Below, in pieces: positions 8,058 to 16,052 of a stretch of DNA of 23,621 nt. Under the pieces are notes generated by a model. That model did not search any database. It had not been told where the DNA came from and saw only the letters and a program-made list of their open reading frames with translations. The translations under genes were made by a program, and so were the position numbers. Source of the stretch: Bizionia sp. (GTDB taxonomy: Bacteria; Bacteroidota; Bacteroidia; Flavobacteriales; Flavobacteriaceae); NCBI GenBank assembly GCA_018067115.1, contig JAGPVI010000027.1:1-23621 (forward strand), written 5' to 3'. Positions within the stretch are counted from its first letter, which is position 1. The number at the start of each line of letters is the position of its first letter.

Positions 8058-9203
8058 TTATAATCCGAAATCTACTTTTAATTGTTCTGAAAGCTCCAAC
8101 ACATGGTCTTTAGTAATCCCTCCAATTTCTTGAAGAATATAAGCCGATTGATAGGTTTTCATTGCTTTTTTAGGGCTACCAGTCTTCTCATAATAACGGC
8201 CTAAATAGTAGTTTCCTAAGAGTGTTTCTGGGTATTGTTTTCTTGCAATTTTTCCTAAATCTTCGAAGTATTCAAATTTTTCGGTTTTGTTAATAGTAGC
8301 GGCAATCGCTCTAAAATCATTAATAGAAATTTGTTTTTTTATTCCGAATAAATCCTCGATAGTAGCATATTTCTCCGTTAAATAATCAACAGGAGATCCT
8401 TCTAACTTTAATAACGTGTTTTGATATTCGTCCTTAGAGATTGGCTGAAACACTAAAAAGATGCTTTCTAAGGCCTTAGGAATAGCATATGCTGGCAAAG
8501 AATAATGCGTAGGACCTTCAAAATTATCGAAAGATTTTAATACATTTTTATTGTCGATACCATTTAACATTGTTTGAAGCCCTTCGGTTTTTTCTTTTAA
8601 ACTCTTTACGTCATTAGAAGACGTTGCTAGGTAATAAAATATTTTAGATTCTATCGCCGCTAAGCGTTCGCTTAAAAATGCAGACATTTCTGGTGCTAAA
8701 TCTGGACTTAAATTAATGTATGCTTGAAACAACGGGTTTTCCTTTAATAAAAAATAATTTATAAAATTCGCCGTTTTATCATGACCAATTGCCACTTTAA
8801 ACTTCTCTGTTCTATATGTTTTATTAATATAAGGGACTAATTCTTCACCAACAAACCTAAAAAAAGCATCTCCTTTTTCTACCGGTAATGAATTTAACTC
8901 AGAAAAAGCAGTATCATCATCACGTTTCCCTAGTTGGTTTACACCTATAACAATACTCTCCGGAATATCTTCCCAATAGCCATAATAGTCGACATTTCCG
9001 GCAACCATCTCGAATAAATAATCACCATCAAAAACAACAATTACTGGATAGCTTTTATCACTTTGATCGTAGCCTCTTGGCAACTGTATTTTAAGCTGTC
9101 TTGATTCGTTTAAAATCTGAGATTCGAAATTTTTATAACTTATTTGAGCTGTTATTTGCTGAAAAGAAAATACAACTACAAAGAGAAGAATTAGTCTGCG
9201 CAT
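8058..9203 (-). CDS. Secreted alpha/beta-hydrolase-fold (esterase D-like) protein, nucleophile Ser replaced by Asp
   Basis: A 381-residue exported protein with a signal peptide (1-20, ending ITAQ). Residues about 22-255 resemble the putative esterase (EstD/Fes-like) alpha/beta-hydrolase fold: the N-terminal strand QLKIQLPRGYD, YPVIVVFDGDYLF, a central strand KFKVAIGHD, and a late FEGPTHYSLP. In active members the central turn is G-H-S-x-G-G; here it is G140-H141-D142-K-T-A, so the Ser nucleophile is Asp and the following glycines are gone. The general-base His (H233) is retained. Residues about 315-381 look like tetratricopeptide helices (NYYLGRYYEKTGSPKKAMKTYQSAY). It may bind rather than cleave its ligand, or use different chemistry. 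It follows the YbhN-like gene by 38 bp and precedes radA by 33 bp. The fold call is confident; the function is unknown. Confidence 0.82.
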   Translation of the reverse strand: MRRLILLFVVVFSFQQITAQISYKNFESQILNESRQLKIQLPRGYDQSDKSYPVIVVFDGDYLFEMVAGNVDYYGYWEDIPESIVIGVNQLGKRDDDTAFSELNSLPVEKGDAFFRFVGEELVPYINKTYRTEKFKVAIGHDKTANFINYFLLKENPLFQAYINLSPDLAPEMSAFLSERLAAIESKIFYYLATSSNDVKSLKEKTEGLQTMLNGIDNKNVLKSFDNFEGPTHYSLPAYAIPKALESIFLVFQPISKDEYQNTLLKLEGSPVDYLTEKYATIEDLFGIKKQISINDFRAIAATINKTEKFEYFEDLGKIARKQYPETLLGNYYLGRYYEKTGSPKKAMKTYQSAYILQEIGGITKDHVLELSEQLKVDFGL

Positions 9204-9241
9204 TTCAAGTACTTATTTTAATTTTGAATGCAAGGTACAAA

Positions 9242-10195
9242 TTATTTCTTTCGGTTGTAGATAGGTAAATATAATAGCGACGCCCCTCCTAAAATAATAA
9301 TCATTACCGTTTGCGAGGTCCACATAATCCAACCAAAAGCGCGACTAGGATCTTCAGATAAGCCAAACAGTAAAAACGCAATAACTACGGCTTCGGGATA
9401 AGAACCAATACCACCATTTGTTGCAGCAATACTAAAGGTTGCTAAGATAAAGCCAACCAAAATTGCACCAATAGGAACGGCGTTTAAACCTGAAACCGAT
9501 AAGCTTGTTACATAAAACATTAACAAATACATCGTCCAGATAAAAAGGGTATGAAAAATAAACGCCCACTTTTTTTTCATTTTAAAAATACTGAGGGCAC
9601 CTTCCATTAAACCATTTACAAACTGCTTAATTTTAAGTCCGATTCCCGCTTTACTTCGCATAATTATAAAAAAGAATAACAAAGCAAAAATTAGTAAAAC
9701 TGCTCCCCCTAGAATTAATTTTGAAAGATCGAATTTCTCTATAAAAAAGGCGTAAATAAAATCGAATTGCATAAAAAGGGTCACGGTTATAATCATTAAT
9801 AAAACGATTAAATCGGCAACACGCTCGGCTACAATAGAACCAAAACCTTTATCGAAAGGTACATTTTCGTAATTAGTTAAAATACTTGCTCGCGCCACCT
9901 CTCCCGCTCTTGGAATGGTATAATTTATTAAATAAGTCGCGAAAACAGCCATAATACTATTTCCTAATTTAACTTTATACCCCATTGGTTCCAACATAAA
10001 CAACCAACGATATGCTCGCGAAAGATGACTTAATAAGCCTAAAAACAAACCTAAAACAATGTAGGTATAATCGGCTGTTTTAAAATAACCGATTAAGTCT
10101 TCAAAAGATAGTTTTGACAACGAGTACCCTATTAAAAAAACTCCCAAAAGAATTGGGAGCAGTATTTTTAGTGTTTTTACTAGGGTTTTATTCAC
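9242..10195 (-). CDS. YbhN/LPG-synthase transmembrane-domain family protein, GTG start
   Basis: A 317-residue polytopic inner-membrane protein with about eight hydrophobic segments, of the UPF0104 / lysylphosphatidylglycerol-synthase TM-region family. These are flippase-like membrane domains without the catalytic aminoacyl-transferase part. Family signatures seen are LSHLSRAYRW near residue 57, the segment YLINYTIPRAGEVARA near 88, and NGGIGSYPEA near 260. I use the GTG at 10193-10195 because the next in-frame Met is at residue 67, inside conserved sequence. The start lies 4 bp after the panD stop, so translational coupling to panD is likely. A role in lipid or lipid-linked substrate movement is an inference from the family; the substrate cannot be told. 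Confidence 0.9.
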   Translation of the reverse strand: MNKTLVKTLKILLPILLGVFLIGYSLSKLSFEDLIGYFKTADYTYIVLGLFLGLLSHLSRAYRWLFMLEPMGYKVKLGNSIMAVFATYLINYTIPRAGEVARASILTNYENVPFDKGFGSIVAERVADLIVLLMIITVTLFMQFDFIYAFFIEKFDLSKLILGGAVLLIFALLFFFIIMRSKAGIGLKIKQFVNGLMEGALSIFKMKKKWAFIFHTLFIWTMYLLMFYVTSLSVSGLNAVPIGAILVGFILATFSIAATNGGIGSYPEAVVIAFLLFGLSEDPSRAFGWIMWTSQTVMIIILGGASLLYLPIYNRKK

Positions 10196-10199
10196 GTCA

Positions 10200-10550
10200 C
10201 TAGTTTAATAAATTGGTGTTTTCGTCTGGAAACACCAACGATGGCTTAAACACCTTAGCTTCTTCAATATCCATAAAAGCATAAGTGATTAAAATAAGTA
10301 CATCGCCTGGCGAAACTAATCGTGCAGCGGCACCATTTAAGGTAATTTCACCAGAGTTTCTAGGCCCAGGAATAGCGTACGTCTCTAAACGCGCTCCGTT
10401 ATTATTATTAACAATTTGAACTTTTTCGCCTTGAATAATATTAGCGGCTTCCATTAAATCTTCATCAATAGTAATACTACCAATGTAATTAAGATCGGCA
10501 CCTGTTACTTTTACTCTGTGAATTTTAGATTTTACTACTTGTATTTGCAT
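10200..10550 (-). CDS. panD: Aspartate 1-decarboxylase proenzyme
   Basis: A 116-residue pyruvoyl enzyme that converts L-aspartate to beta-alanine, the amine half of pantothenate, in the cytoplasm. The self-processing site is intact: Y22-I23-G24-S25, where cleavage between Gly24 and Ser25 makes the pyruvoyl group on the alpha chain. K9 and H11 (SKIHRVKVT) and the NGAAARL segment also match the family. Length matches the usual 115-130. It starts 13 bp after panC, whose product uses the beta-alanine, and its stop lies 4 bp from the GTG of the next gene. Confidence 0.98.
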   Translation of the reverse strand: MQIQVVKSKIHRVKVTGADLNYIGSITIDEDLMEAANIIQGEKVQIVNNNNGARLETYAIPGPRNSGEITLNGAAARLVSPGDVLILITYAFMDIEEAKVFKPSLVFPDENTNLLN

Positions 10551-10563
10551 GGTGCAAAGATAA

Positions 10564-11412
10564 TTAATTAAGTGCTAGATTATCTATTAATCTTATGTCG
10601 TCTGCGTAGGCAGCAACAAAAGCACGATAGTTAGTGTTATTTTGTTTTGTTTCTATAGATTTCAACGTCGTTACATCGGCTATAATAAAATATTCTAGCT
10701 TCAATAATTCATGTTTAGAGAACTCATTTTCAACCCATTCTACTATTTCTTTAGCATTTTTTGTGCCAAACTGCTTTTTGGCAGCCAGCAGTGTTTTATA
10801 AATAAAGGGCGCCTCTTTTTTATAATCTGGCTTTAAACGCTCGTTTCTAGAACTCATTGCTAAACCTGAAGGATCGCGGTGAATTTCGCAGCCTACAATT
10901 GTAACTGGCAGCGCGTGCTTTTCGACTAACTTTTTAATAATTGCCAATTGCTGATAATCCTTTTCACCAAAATAAGCAGTGTTTGGGGTTACAATTTCGA
11001 ATAACCGCTTTACGATGGTTCCAACACCATCAAAATGGCCGTCTCGAAATTTACCCTCCATTTCGTGTTCTAAACCATCGAAATCGAATCTTTCGGCTTT
11101 AGTTTGCCCTTCGTAAATATCTTGTACGCTAGGCGCATAAACGATAGTATTACCAGATTGGGCTTGCAATAATTCAATATCGCGCTCTAAAGTTCTAGGG
11201 TATTTTTCTAAATCTAAAGGGTTATCAAACTGTGTGGGATTGACAAATATGCTAACAACGGCAAAATCGTTATGCGTTAGCGCTTCATTTACAAGAGACA
11301 AATGCCCTTTGTGTAAAGCGCCCATTGTTGGCACAAATCCAAACGTAAAGCCCTGAGACCTAAGTTTGGTAATATGTTTCTGTATTTCGACTTTATTGTT
11401 GTAAACAGTCAT
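10564..11412 (-). CDS. panC: Pantothenate synthetase
   Basis: A 282-residue ATP-dependent ligase that joins pantoate and beta-alanine to form pantothenate, the precursor of coenzyme A. The class I nucleotide-binding motifs are visible: PTMGALHKGHLSLV (about 28-41) with the HIGH-like sequence, and MSSRNERL as the KMSKS-like loop. The pantoate-binding segment FVNPTQFD and the GEKDYQQL helix are also present. It is the first gene of the minus-strand run panC-panD-YbhN-hydrolase-radA and is divergent from the GT5-like gene. A TAnnTTTG match at 11436-11443 lies just upstream. panB is not in the window. Confidence 0.98.
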   Translation of the reverse strand: MTVYNNKVEIQKHITKLRSQGFTFGFVPTMGALHKGHLSLVNEALTHNDFAVVSIFVNPTQFDNPLDLEKYPRTLERDIELLQAQSGNTIVYAPSVQDIYEGQTKAERFDFDGLEHEMEGKFRDGHFDGVGTIVKRLFEIVTPNTAYFGEKDYQQLAIIKKLVEKHALPVTIVGCEIHRDPSGLAMSSRNERLKPDYKKEAPFIYKTLLAAKKQFGTKNAKEIVEWVENEFSKHELLKLEYFIIADVTTLKSIETKQNNTNYRAFVAAYADDIRLIDNLALN

Positions 11413-11435
11413 CTTTAATATAAAATTAACGGGTG

Positions 11436-11443
11436 CAAACTTA
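11436..11443 (-). promoter_or_regulatory. Probable -7 box for the panC operon
   Basis: On the minus strand this reads TAAGTTTG, a full match to TAnnTTTG, 24 bp upstream of the panC start codon. A TTG lies upstream but at short spacing, so the -33 element is unclear. It is back to back with the plus-strand box at 11475-11482. Confidence 0.55.
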
Positions 11444-11474
11444 ATATATTAGTGGCAATCTGCATAAAATTTTG

Positions 11475-11482
11475 TACTTTTG
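11475..11482 (+). promoter_or_regulatory. Probable -7 box for the GT5-like/DUF4270/glmS operon
   Basis: TACTTTTG matches TAnnTTTG and is followed by a short leader of about 35 bp before the ATG at 11524. The -33 TTG element is not evident. The position in a divergent intergenic region supports real promoter function. Confidence 0.6.
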
Positions 11483-11523
11483 CGTGTTTTTTATTTACAA
11501 TTCCTCAAAAAACCATACTATTT

Positions 11524-12333
11524 ATGAAAGATAAGAGAATATTATATGTGTCGTCTGAAGTGGTACCTTACTTACCTGAAACAGAGATTTCTTCAATGTC
11601 GTTTGAAACACCAAGAATGGTGAACCAGCAAGGGGGACAGATACGCATTTTCATGCCTCGCTATGGTAATATAAATGAAAGAAGACATCAACTACATGAA
11701 GTTATCCGTTTATCTGGAATTAACTTAGTAATTAACGATCTTGATATGCCTCTTATTATAAAAGTGGCCTCTATTCCTAAAGAGCGTATTCAGGTTTACT
11801 TTATTGATAATGACGAGTACTTTAAAAGAAAAGCAACGTTAACAGACGAAGACGGAAAATTGTTTAGCGACAACGATGAGCGCGCTATATTTTTCGCCAA
11901 AGGTGTTATTGAAACAGTAAAAAAATTAAACTGGTCTCCAGATATCATTCATGTTCACGGTTGGTTAGCATCGCTACTTCCTTTGTATTTAAAACAATTT
12001 TACAAAGACGAGCCTTTATTTAACGAAAGTAAAATTGTGACTTCGGTATACAATCAAAGCTTCGAAGAGACGTTAAATGTAGATATGATTAATAAAATAA
12101 AATTTGATAATATCGCCGACGATGCTATTAAAGTTCTTGAAAAGCCTACGTATAATAACTTGATGAAAGTGGCTATAGACAACTCTGATGCATTAATAAT
12201 TGGATCGGAGACTATTCCAGATGAATTAAAAGACTACTTAAAAGATTCGAAAAAACCGGTATTAGACTTTAAAGAAAAAGATGAGTTTGCAGAAGCTTAT
12301 ACTGAATTCTACAATACTAGTGTTTTAGATTAA
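11524..12333 (+). CDS. Stand-alone GT5 (glycogen/starch synthase) N-terminal-domain protein
   Basis: A 269-residue protein resembling the N-terminal Rossmann half of GT5 glycogen/starch synthases (RILYVSSEVVPYL near the start, DIIHVHGWLASLLPLYL near 140). I start it at the ATG at 11524, which gives the family-like N-terminus; the frame is open back to 11452, but that region overlaps the promoter. Two things argue against ordinary glycogen synthase activity. The ADP-glucose-binding K-x-G-G-L motif that normally follows the first strand reads PETEI (residues 18-22). The whole C-terminal GT-B domain, which carries the sugar-nucleotide site and catalytic glutamate, is absent: the frame ends in a normal stop and is followed 18 bp later by another gene. 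It is the first gene of an operon with a DUF4270 lipoprotein and glmS. A regulatory or binding role is an inference; the activity is unknown. Confidence 0.88.
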   Translation: MKDKRILYVSSEVVPYLPETEISSMSFETPRMVNQQGGQIRIFMPRYGNINERRHQLHEVIRLSGINLVINDLDMPLIIKVASIPKERIQVYFIDNDEYFKRKATLTDEDGKLFSDNDERAIFFAKGVIETVKKLNWSPDIIHVHGWLASLLPLYLKQFYKDEPLFNESKIVTSVYNQSFEETLNVDMINKIKFDNIADDAIKVLEKPTYNNLMKVAIDNSDALIIGSETIPDELKDYLKDSKKPVLDFKEKDEFAEAYTEFYNTSVLD

Positions 12334-12351
12334 TTCGACCGTAATTACATT

Positions 12352-14022
12352 ATGAAAAAAACAAAATTTAGCTTTAAATCTATAGCTTTCTTAAGCCTTA
12401 TACTTGTGGTGTCTGTATCTTGTGATAGAGATTTTACAAACATTGAAAGTGGCTTAGAAGGGATTCAAAATTTTGATGGCTTAAGCAAAAAGTTCCCGTT
12501 ATTAACGTACACTAAAACGGCAACACCTTTCTCTACAGATCCTAACGATTTGGTAGGCGTGCAAACCAATAGATTATCTAGTGGCTTTTTAGGCGTGTAT
12601 TCTGATCCTAATTTAGCTGCATTTGGTAGAACTACGGCTTCTATGGTAACACAAATAGTGCCTAATCAATTTAATCCTACATTTGGAACTAATCCTGTTG
12701 TAGAATCTGTGATATTAAATATCCCTTATTATTCTACACTTTTAGAGACAGATGCAGACGGCAATAGTACTTATAAATTAGATTCTATTGTTGGTAATAC
12801 CTCGGTAGCATTTAAAGTGGCCGTTTATAAAAACAATTATCTGTTAAGAGATCTAGACCCTTCTACAGGTTTCGATGAACCTCAAGCTTATTATTCAAAT
12901 CAAGAAGATTTATTTTATAGCCAAGAAGGCGAACTTTTATTCGAAGACAGTAGTTTTACACCATCGGCTTTAGAAACTAAAATAAGTGAAATAAATGAAG
13001 ACACGCTAGAAAGTGAAGTTGTAGAGCGTATTGCTCCCTCTTTTAGAGCAGAACTTCATGATCCATCTGGTGCAAATAGTACTTTTTGGAACGATGCTAT
13101 TATAGCTTTAGAAGGACAGTCTGAACTTAGTAATGCTAACAATTTTACAAATTATTTTAGAGGATTAATTATAAAGGTCGACCCAGAATCTATTGCGGTA
13201 GATGGTAGTTTAGCACAATTAGACTTTAGTAAAGCAACTTTAATTTTAGATTACACTAATGATGAGGAAGCAGAATCTGAAACTGAAGTAAACACAGATT
13301 TAACGCGTTTAGTATTTAATTTAAATGGAAACCGTGTTAATCTTTTTAAAACTATTGATAACACTATCGATTTAAACGGAGACACCGCAGTTGGAGGAGA
13401 CAATCTATACTTAAAGGGTGGTGATGGCGCAATGGTTGTTGTTGATTTGTTTAACGGTTTAACCGAAGACGAAGAAGGTGATTTAGTACCTGCTTTCGAT
13501 TACTTTAAAAGCCAAAAAGAAAATTGGCTAATTAATGAAGTAAATCTTACTTTTTATGTTAACCAAGATGGTACTAATGGCGTAAATGGAGATGAACCAG
13601 ATCGCGTTACTTTATATAATTTAAAAACGAACACCCCAATTATAGATTATTCTTTAGACGGAGCAATAAGCACAACATCGCCCATTAATTCTAAAACCAA
13701 CTTTTCTCAAATTTTAAAAAGAGACAGTAATGGTAAAGGTGTTAAGTATAGGTTTAGAATAACAGATTACGTTAACAACATCTTACTAAAGGATTCTACT
13801 AATGTTAAATTAGGTCTTTACATTGCATCAAATATTAATATTACTGGGACATCTAAAATTCAAGGTAGTGTTGCCGACGAAGCAGATGAAACTGTCTTAA
13901 CAAAAATACCAACAACATCTGTATTATCACCAAAAGGAACGATACTTCACGGAAGTAAATCTACTATCCCAGAAGGTCAACGTGCAGAATTTGAAATTTA
14001 TTATACTAAACCAAAAAATTAA
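12352..14022 (+). CDS. DUF4270 lipoprotein, function unknown
   Basis: A 556-residue exported lipoprotein with a signal peptide ending in the lipobox V-S-V-S-C (Cys24), followed by DRDFTNIESG. The body matches the DUF4270 pattern as I know it: an early L-x-V-G-V-Q-T-N region, repeated beta-rich segments, VVESVILNIPYY, a late YRFRITDYVNNIL, and a final beta-strand (RAEFEIYYTKPKN). There are no membrane helices after the signal, so it is probably anchored in the outer membrane. It lies 18 bp after the GT5-like gene and 12 bp before glmS, so all three are probably one transcript. The biochemical role is unknown; the operon suggests a link to envelope sugar supply. Confidence 0.87.
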   Translation: MKKTKFSFKSIAFLSLILVVSVSCDRDFTNIESGLEGIQNFDGLSKKFPLLTYTKTATPFSTDPNDLVGVQTNRLSSGFLGVYSDPNLAAFGRTTASMVTQIVPNQFNPTFGTNPVVESVILNIPYYSTLLETDADGNSTYKLDSIVGNTSVAFKVAVYKNNYLLRDLDPSTGFDEPQAYYSNQEDLFYSQEGELLFEDSSFTPSALETKISEINEDTLESEVVERIAPSFRAELHDPSGANSTFWNDAIIALEGQSELSNANNFTNYFRGLIIKVDPESIAVDGSLAQLDFSKATLILDYTNDEEAESETEVNTDLTRLVFNLNGNRVNLFKTIDNTIDLNGDTAVGGDNLYLKGGDGAMVVVDLFNGLTEDEEGDLVPAFDYFKSQKENWLINEVNLTFYVNQDGTNGVNGDEPDRVTLYNLKTNTPIIDYSLDGAISTTSPINSKTNFSQILKRDSNGKGVKYRFRITDYVNNILLKDSTNVKLGLYIASNINITGTSKIQGSVADEADETVLTKIPTTSVLSPKGTILHGSKSTIPEGQRAEFEIYYTKPKN

Positions 14023-14034
14023 AAACAAGCCATT

Positions 14035-15882
14035 ATGTGTGGAATAGTTGGATACATAGGCCATCGCGAAGCCTACCCTATCGTTCTTGAAGGTCTAAAA
14101 CGATTGGAATACAGAGGTTATGACAGTGCTGGAATTGCATTGTATAACGGTGAAAACATAGAGCTTTGTAAAACCAAAGGAAAAGTCGCAGATTTAGAAA
14201 TTAAAGTAAAAGACGAAATTAACACCTCTGGAACCGTAGGAATTGGGCATACTAGATGGGCTACTCACGGTGTTCCTAACGATGTGAACTCGCATCCTCA
14301 TTACTCTAATTCTGGAGATTTAGTTATTATTCACAATGGTATTATTGAGAATTATGCCTCTTTAAAGAAAGAATTAATTTCTAGAGGATATACTTTTAAA
14401 TCAGATACAGATACTGAAGTCTTAATTAATTTAATTGAAGACGTACAAATAAACGAAAAGGTAAAACTTGGTAAAGCAGTGCAAATTGCATTAAACCAAG
14501 TTATAGGCGCTTATGCTATTGCCGTTTTCGACAAAAAGAAACCTAATGAAATAGTGGTTGCTAAATTAGGTAGCCCGTTGGCTATTGGAGTTGGTGACAA
14601 CGAATTTTTTATTGCTAGCGACGCGACTCCTTTTTTAGAGTACACAAAAAAAGCTATTTATCTAGAAGATGAGCAAATGGCTATTGTACGTCTTACTAAA
14701 GGCATTAAAATAAGAAAAATTAAAACCGATTCTATAGTAGCTCCTTACGTTCAAGAATTACAAATGAATCTTGAGCAAATCGTAAAAGGTGGGTACGAGC
14801 ATTTTATGCTTAAAGAAATCCACGAGCAACCAAATGCTATAAAAGACACATACCGTGGTCGTCTTAACGCAAAAGAAGGTTTAATTAGAATGGCGGGAAT
14901 AGATGATAACATCGAGAAATTCCTTAATGCCAATAGAATTATTATTATTGCTTGTGGTACCTCTTGGCACGCAGGCTTAGTTGCAGAGTATATTTTTGAA
15001 GACTTAGCAAGAATACCTGTTGAAGTAGAATACGCTTCAGAATTTAGATATAGAAACCCTGTTATTACAGAAAACGATGTGGTTATTGCCATCTCACAGT
15101 CTGGAGAAACAGCCGATACATTAGCGGCTATCAAACTCGCAAAATCTAAAGGCGCATTCGTTTTTGGGGTATGCAATGTTGTAGGATCTTCCATCGCAAG
15201 AGAAACACACGCTGGTGCCTATACACACGCAGGACCAGAAATAGGAGTTGCTTCAACAAAAGCATTTACAACGCAAATTACCGTTCTAACACTTATCGCA
15301 CTAAAATTAGCGAAAGAAAAAGGCAGTATTTCAAACTCGTCATTCCATTATCACTTACAAGAATTAGAGTTAATTCCTGCTAAAGTTGAAAAAGCGTTAA
15401 AACAGGACGACCATATTAAAAAAATAGCAGAAATTTATAAAGATGCCAAAAACTGTCTTTATTTAGGAAGAGGATACAATTTCCCTGTAGCTTTAGAAGG
15501 CGCTTTAAAACTTAAAGAGATTTCTTATATTCACGCTGAAGGATATCCAGCAGCAGAAATGAAACACGGTCCTATTGCTTTAATAGACGAACAAATGCCG
15601 GTATTCGTTATTGCGACGAAAAAAGGACATTATGAAAAAGTAGTTAGTAATATTGAAGAAATAAAAGCCCGTAAAGGTAAAATTATTGGTATTGTAACAG
15701 AGGGTGACGAAGCCGTAAAGGGACTTGCCGATCACGTTATTGAAGTACCAGAAACTCTAGAGTCTCTATCTCCTTTATTAACAACTATTCCGTTACAATT
15801 ACTATCATATCACATTGCTGTTTTATTAGATCGCAATGTAGACCAACCTAGAAATTTAGCGAAATCTGTTACGGTGGAGTAA
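14035..15882 (+). CDS. glmS: Glutamine--fructose-6-phosphate aminotransferase (isomerizing)
   Basis: A 615-residue enzyme making glucosamine-6-phosphate from fructose-6-phosphate and glutamine, the first step to UDP-GlcNAc for peptidoglycan and LPS. The N-terminal glutaminase domain has Cys2 as nucleophile (MCGIVGYIG), LEYRGYDSAGI, HTRWATHG and HNGIIENY. The two SIS domains show ACGTSWHAG and SQSGETADT (SIS1), then LGRGYNFPVALEGALKLKE and HGPIALI (SIS2). The C-terminus ends LAKSVTVE, as usual. Length is normal (about 610). It is the last gene of the GT5-like/DUF4270/glmS run and is followed by a strong terminator; I see no glmS ribozyme in the 12-bp gap before it. Confidence 0.98.
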   Translation: MCGIVGYIGHREAYPIVLEGLKRLEYRGYDSAGIALYNGENIELCKTKGKVADLEIKVKDEINTSGTVGIGHTRWATHGVPNDVNSHPHYSNSGDLVIIHNGIIENYASLKKELISRGYTFKSDTDTEVLINLIEDVQINEKVKLGKAVQIALNQVIGAYAIAVFDKKKPNEIVVAKLGSPLAIGVGDNEFFIASDATPFLEYTKKAIYLEDEQMAIVRLTKGIKIRKIKTDSIVAPYVQELQMNLEQIVKGGYEHFMLKEIHEQPNAIKDTYRGRLNAKEGLIRMAGIDDNIEKFLNANRIIIIACGTSWHAGLVAEYIFEDLARIPVEVEYASEFRYRNPVITENDVVIAISQSGETADTLAAIKLAKSKGAFVFGVCNVVGSSIARETHAGAYTHAGPEIGVASTKAFTTQITVLTLIALKLAKEKGSISNSSFHYHLQELELIPAKVEKALKQDDHIKKIAEIYKDAKNCLYLGRGYNFPVALEGALKLKEISYIHAEGYPAAEMKHGPIALIDEQMPVFVIATKKGHYEKVVSNIEEIKARKGKIIGIVTEGDEAVKGLADHVIEVPETLESLSPLLTTIPLQLLSYHIAVLLDRNVDQPRNLAKSVTVE

Positions 15883-15906
15883 ATAATAAAAAAAATATAA
15901 TTCTTT

Positions 15907-15957
15907 AAAGACCCATAATTAACTGTCTATTAGACAGTTAATTATGGGTCTTTTTTA
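15907..15957 (+). terminator. Strong intrinsic terminator after glmS
   Basis: A perfect 23-bp inverted repeat (15907-15929 with 15931-15953, separated by one base, so the loop is made by the innermost pairs). The arms begin AAAGACCCATAATTAACTGT, and a T tract (TTTTTTATTT) follows. It begins 25 bp after the glmS stop. It is the longest perfect stem I found in the window. Confidence 0.92.
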
Positions 15958-16052
15958 TTTAGAGATATTATGCACGCATAATTTTATTAACTTTTCTTTA
16001 AGATATTGTTAAAAAACGTATATTGTCCTAATAAATTAACTAAACCTATAAC

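Noticed and set aside
11452..11523. Upstream extension of the GT5-like gene
   Set aside because: It covers the probable -7 promoter box, and the ATG at 11524 gives the family-like N-terminus.
14751..15194. 147-codon open frame on the minus strand inside glmS
   Set aside because: It lies wholly within a conserved enzyme gene and has no recognisable domain or promoter.
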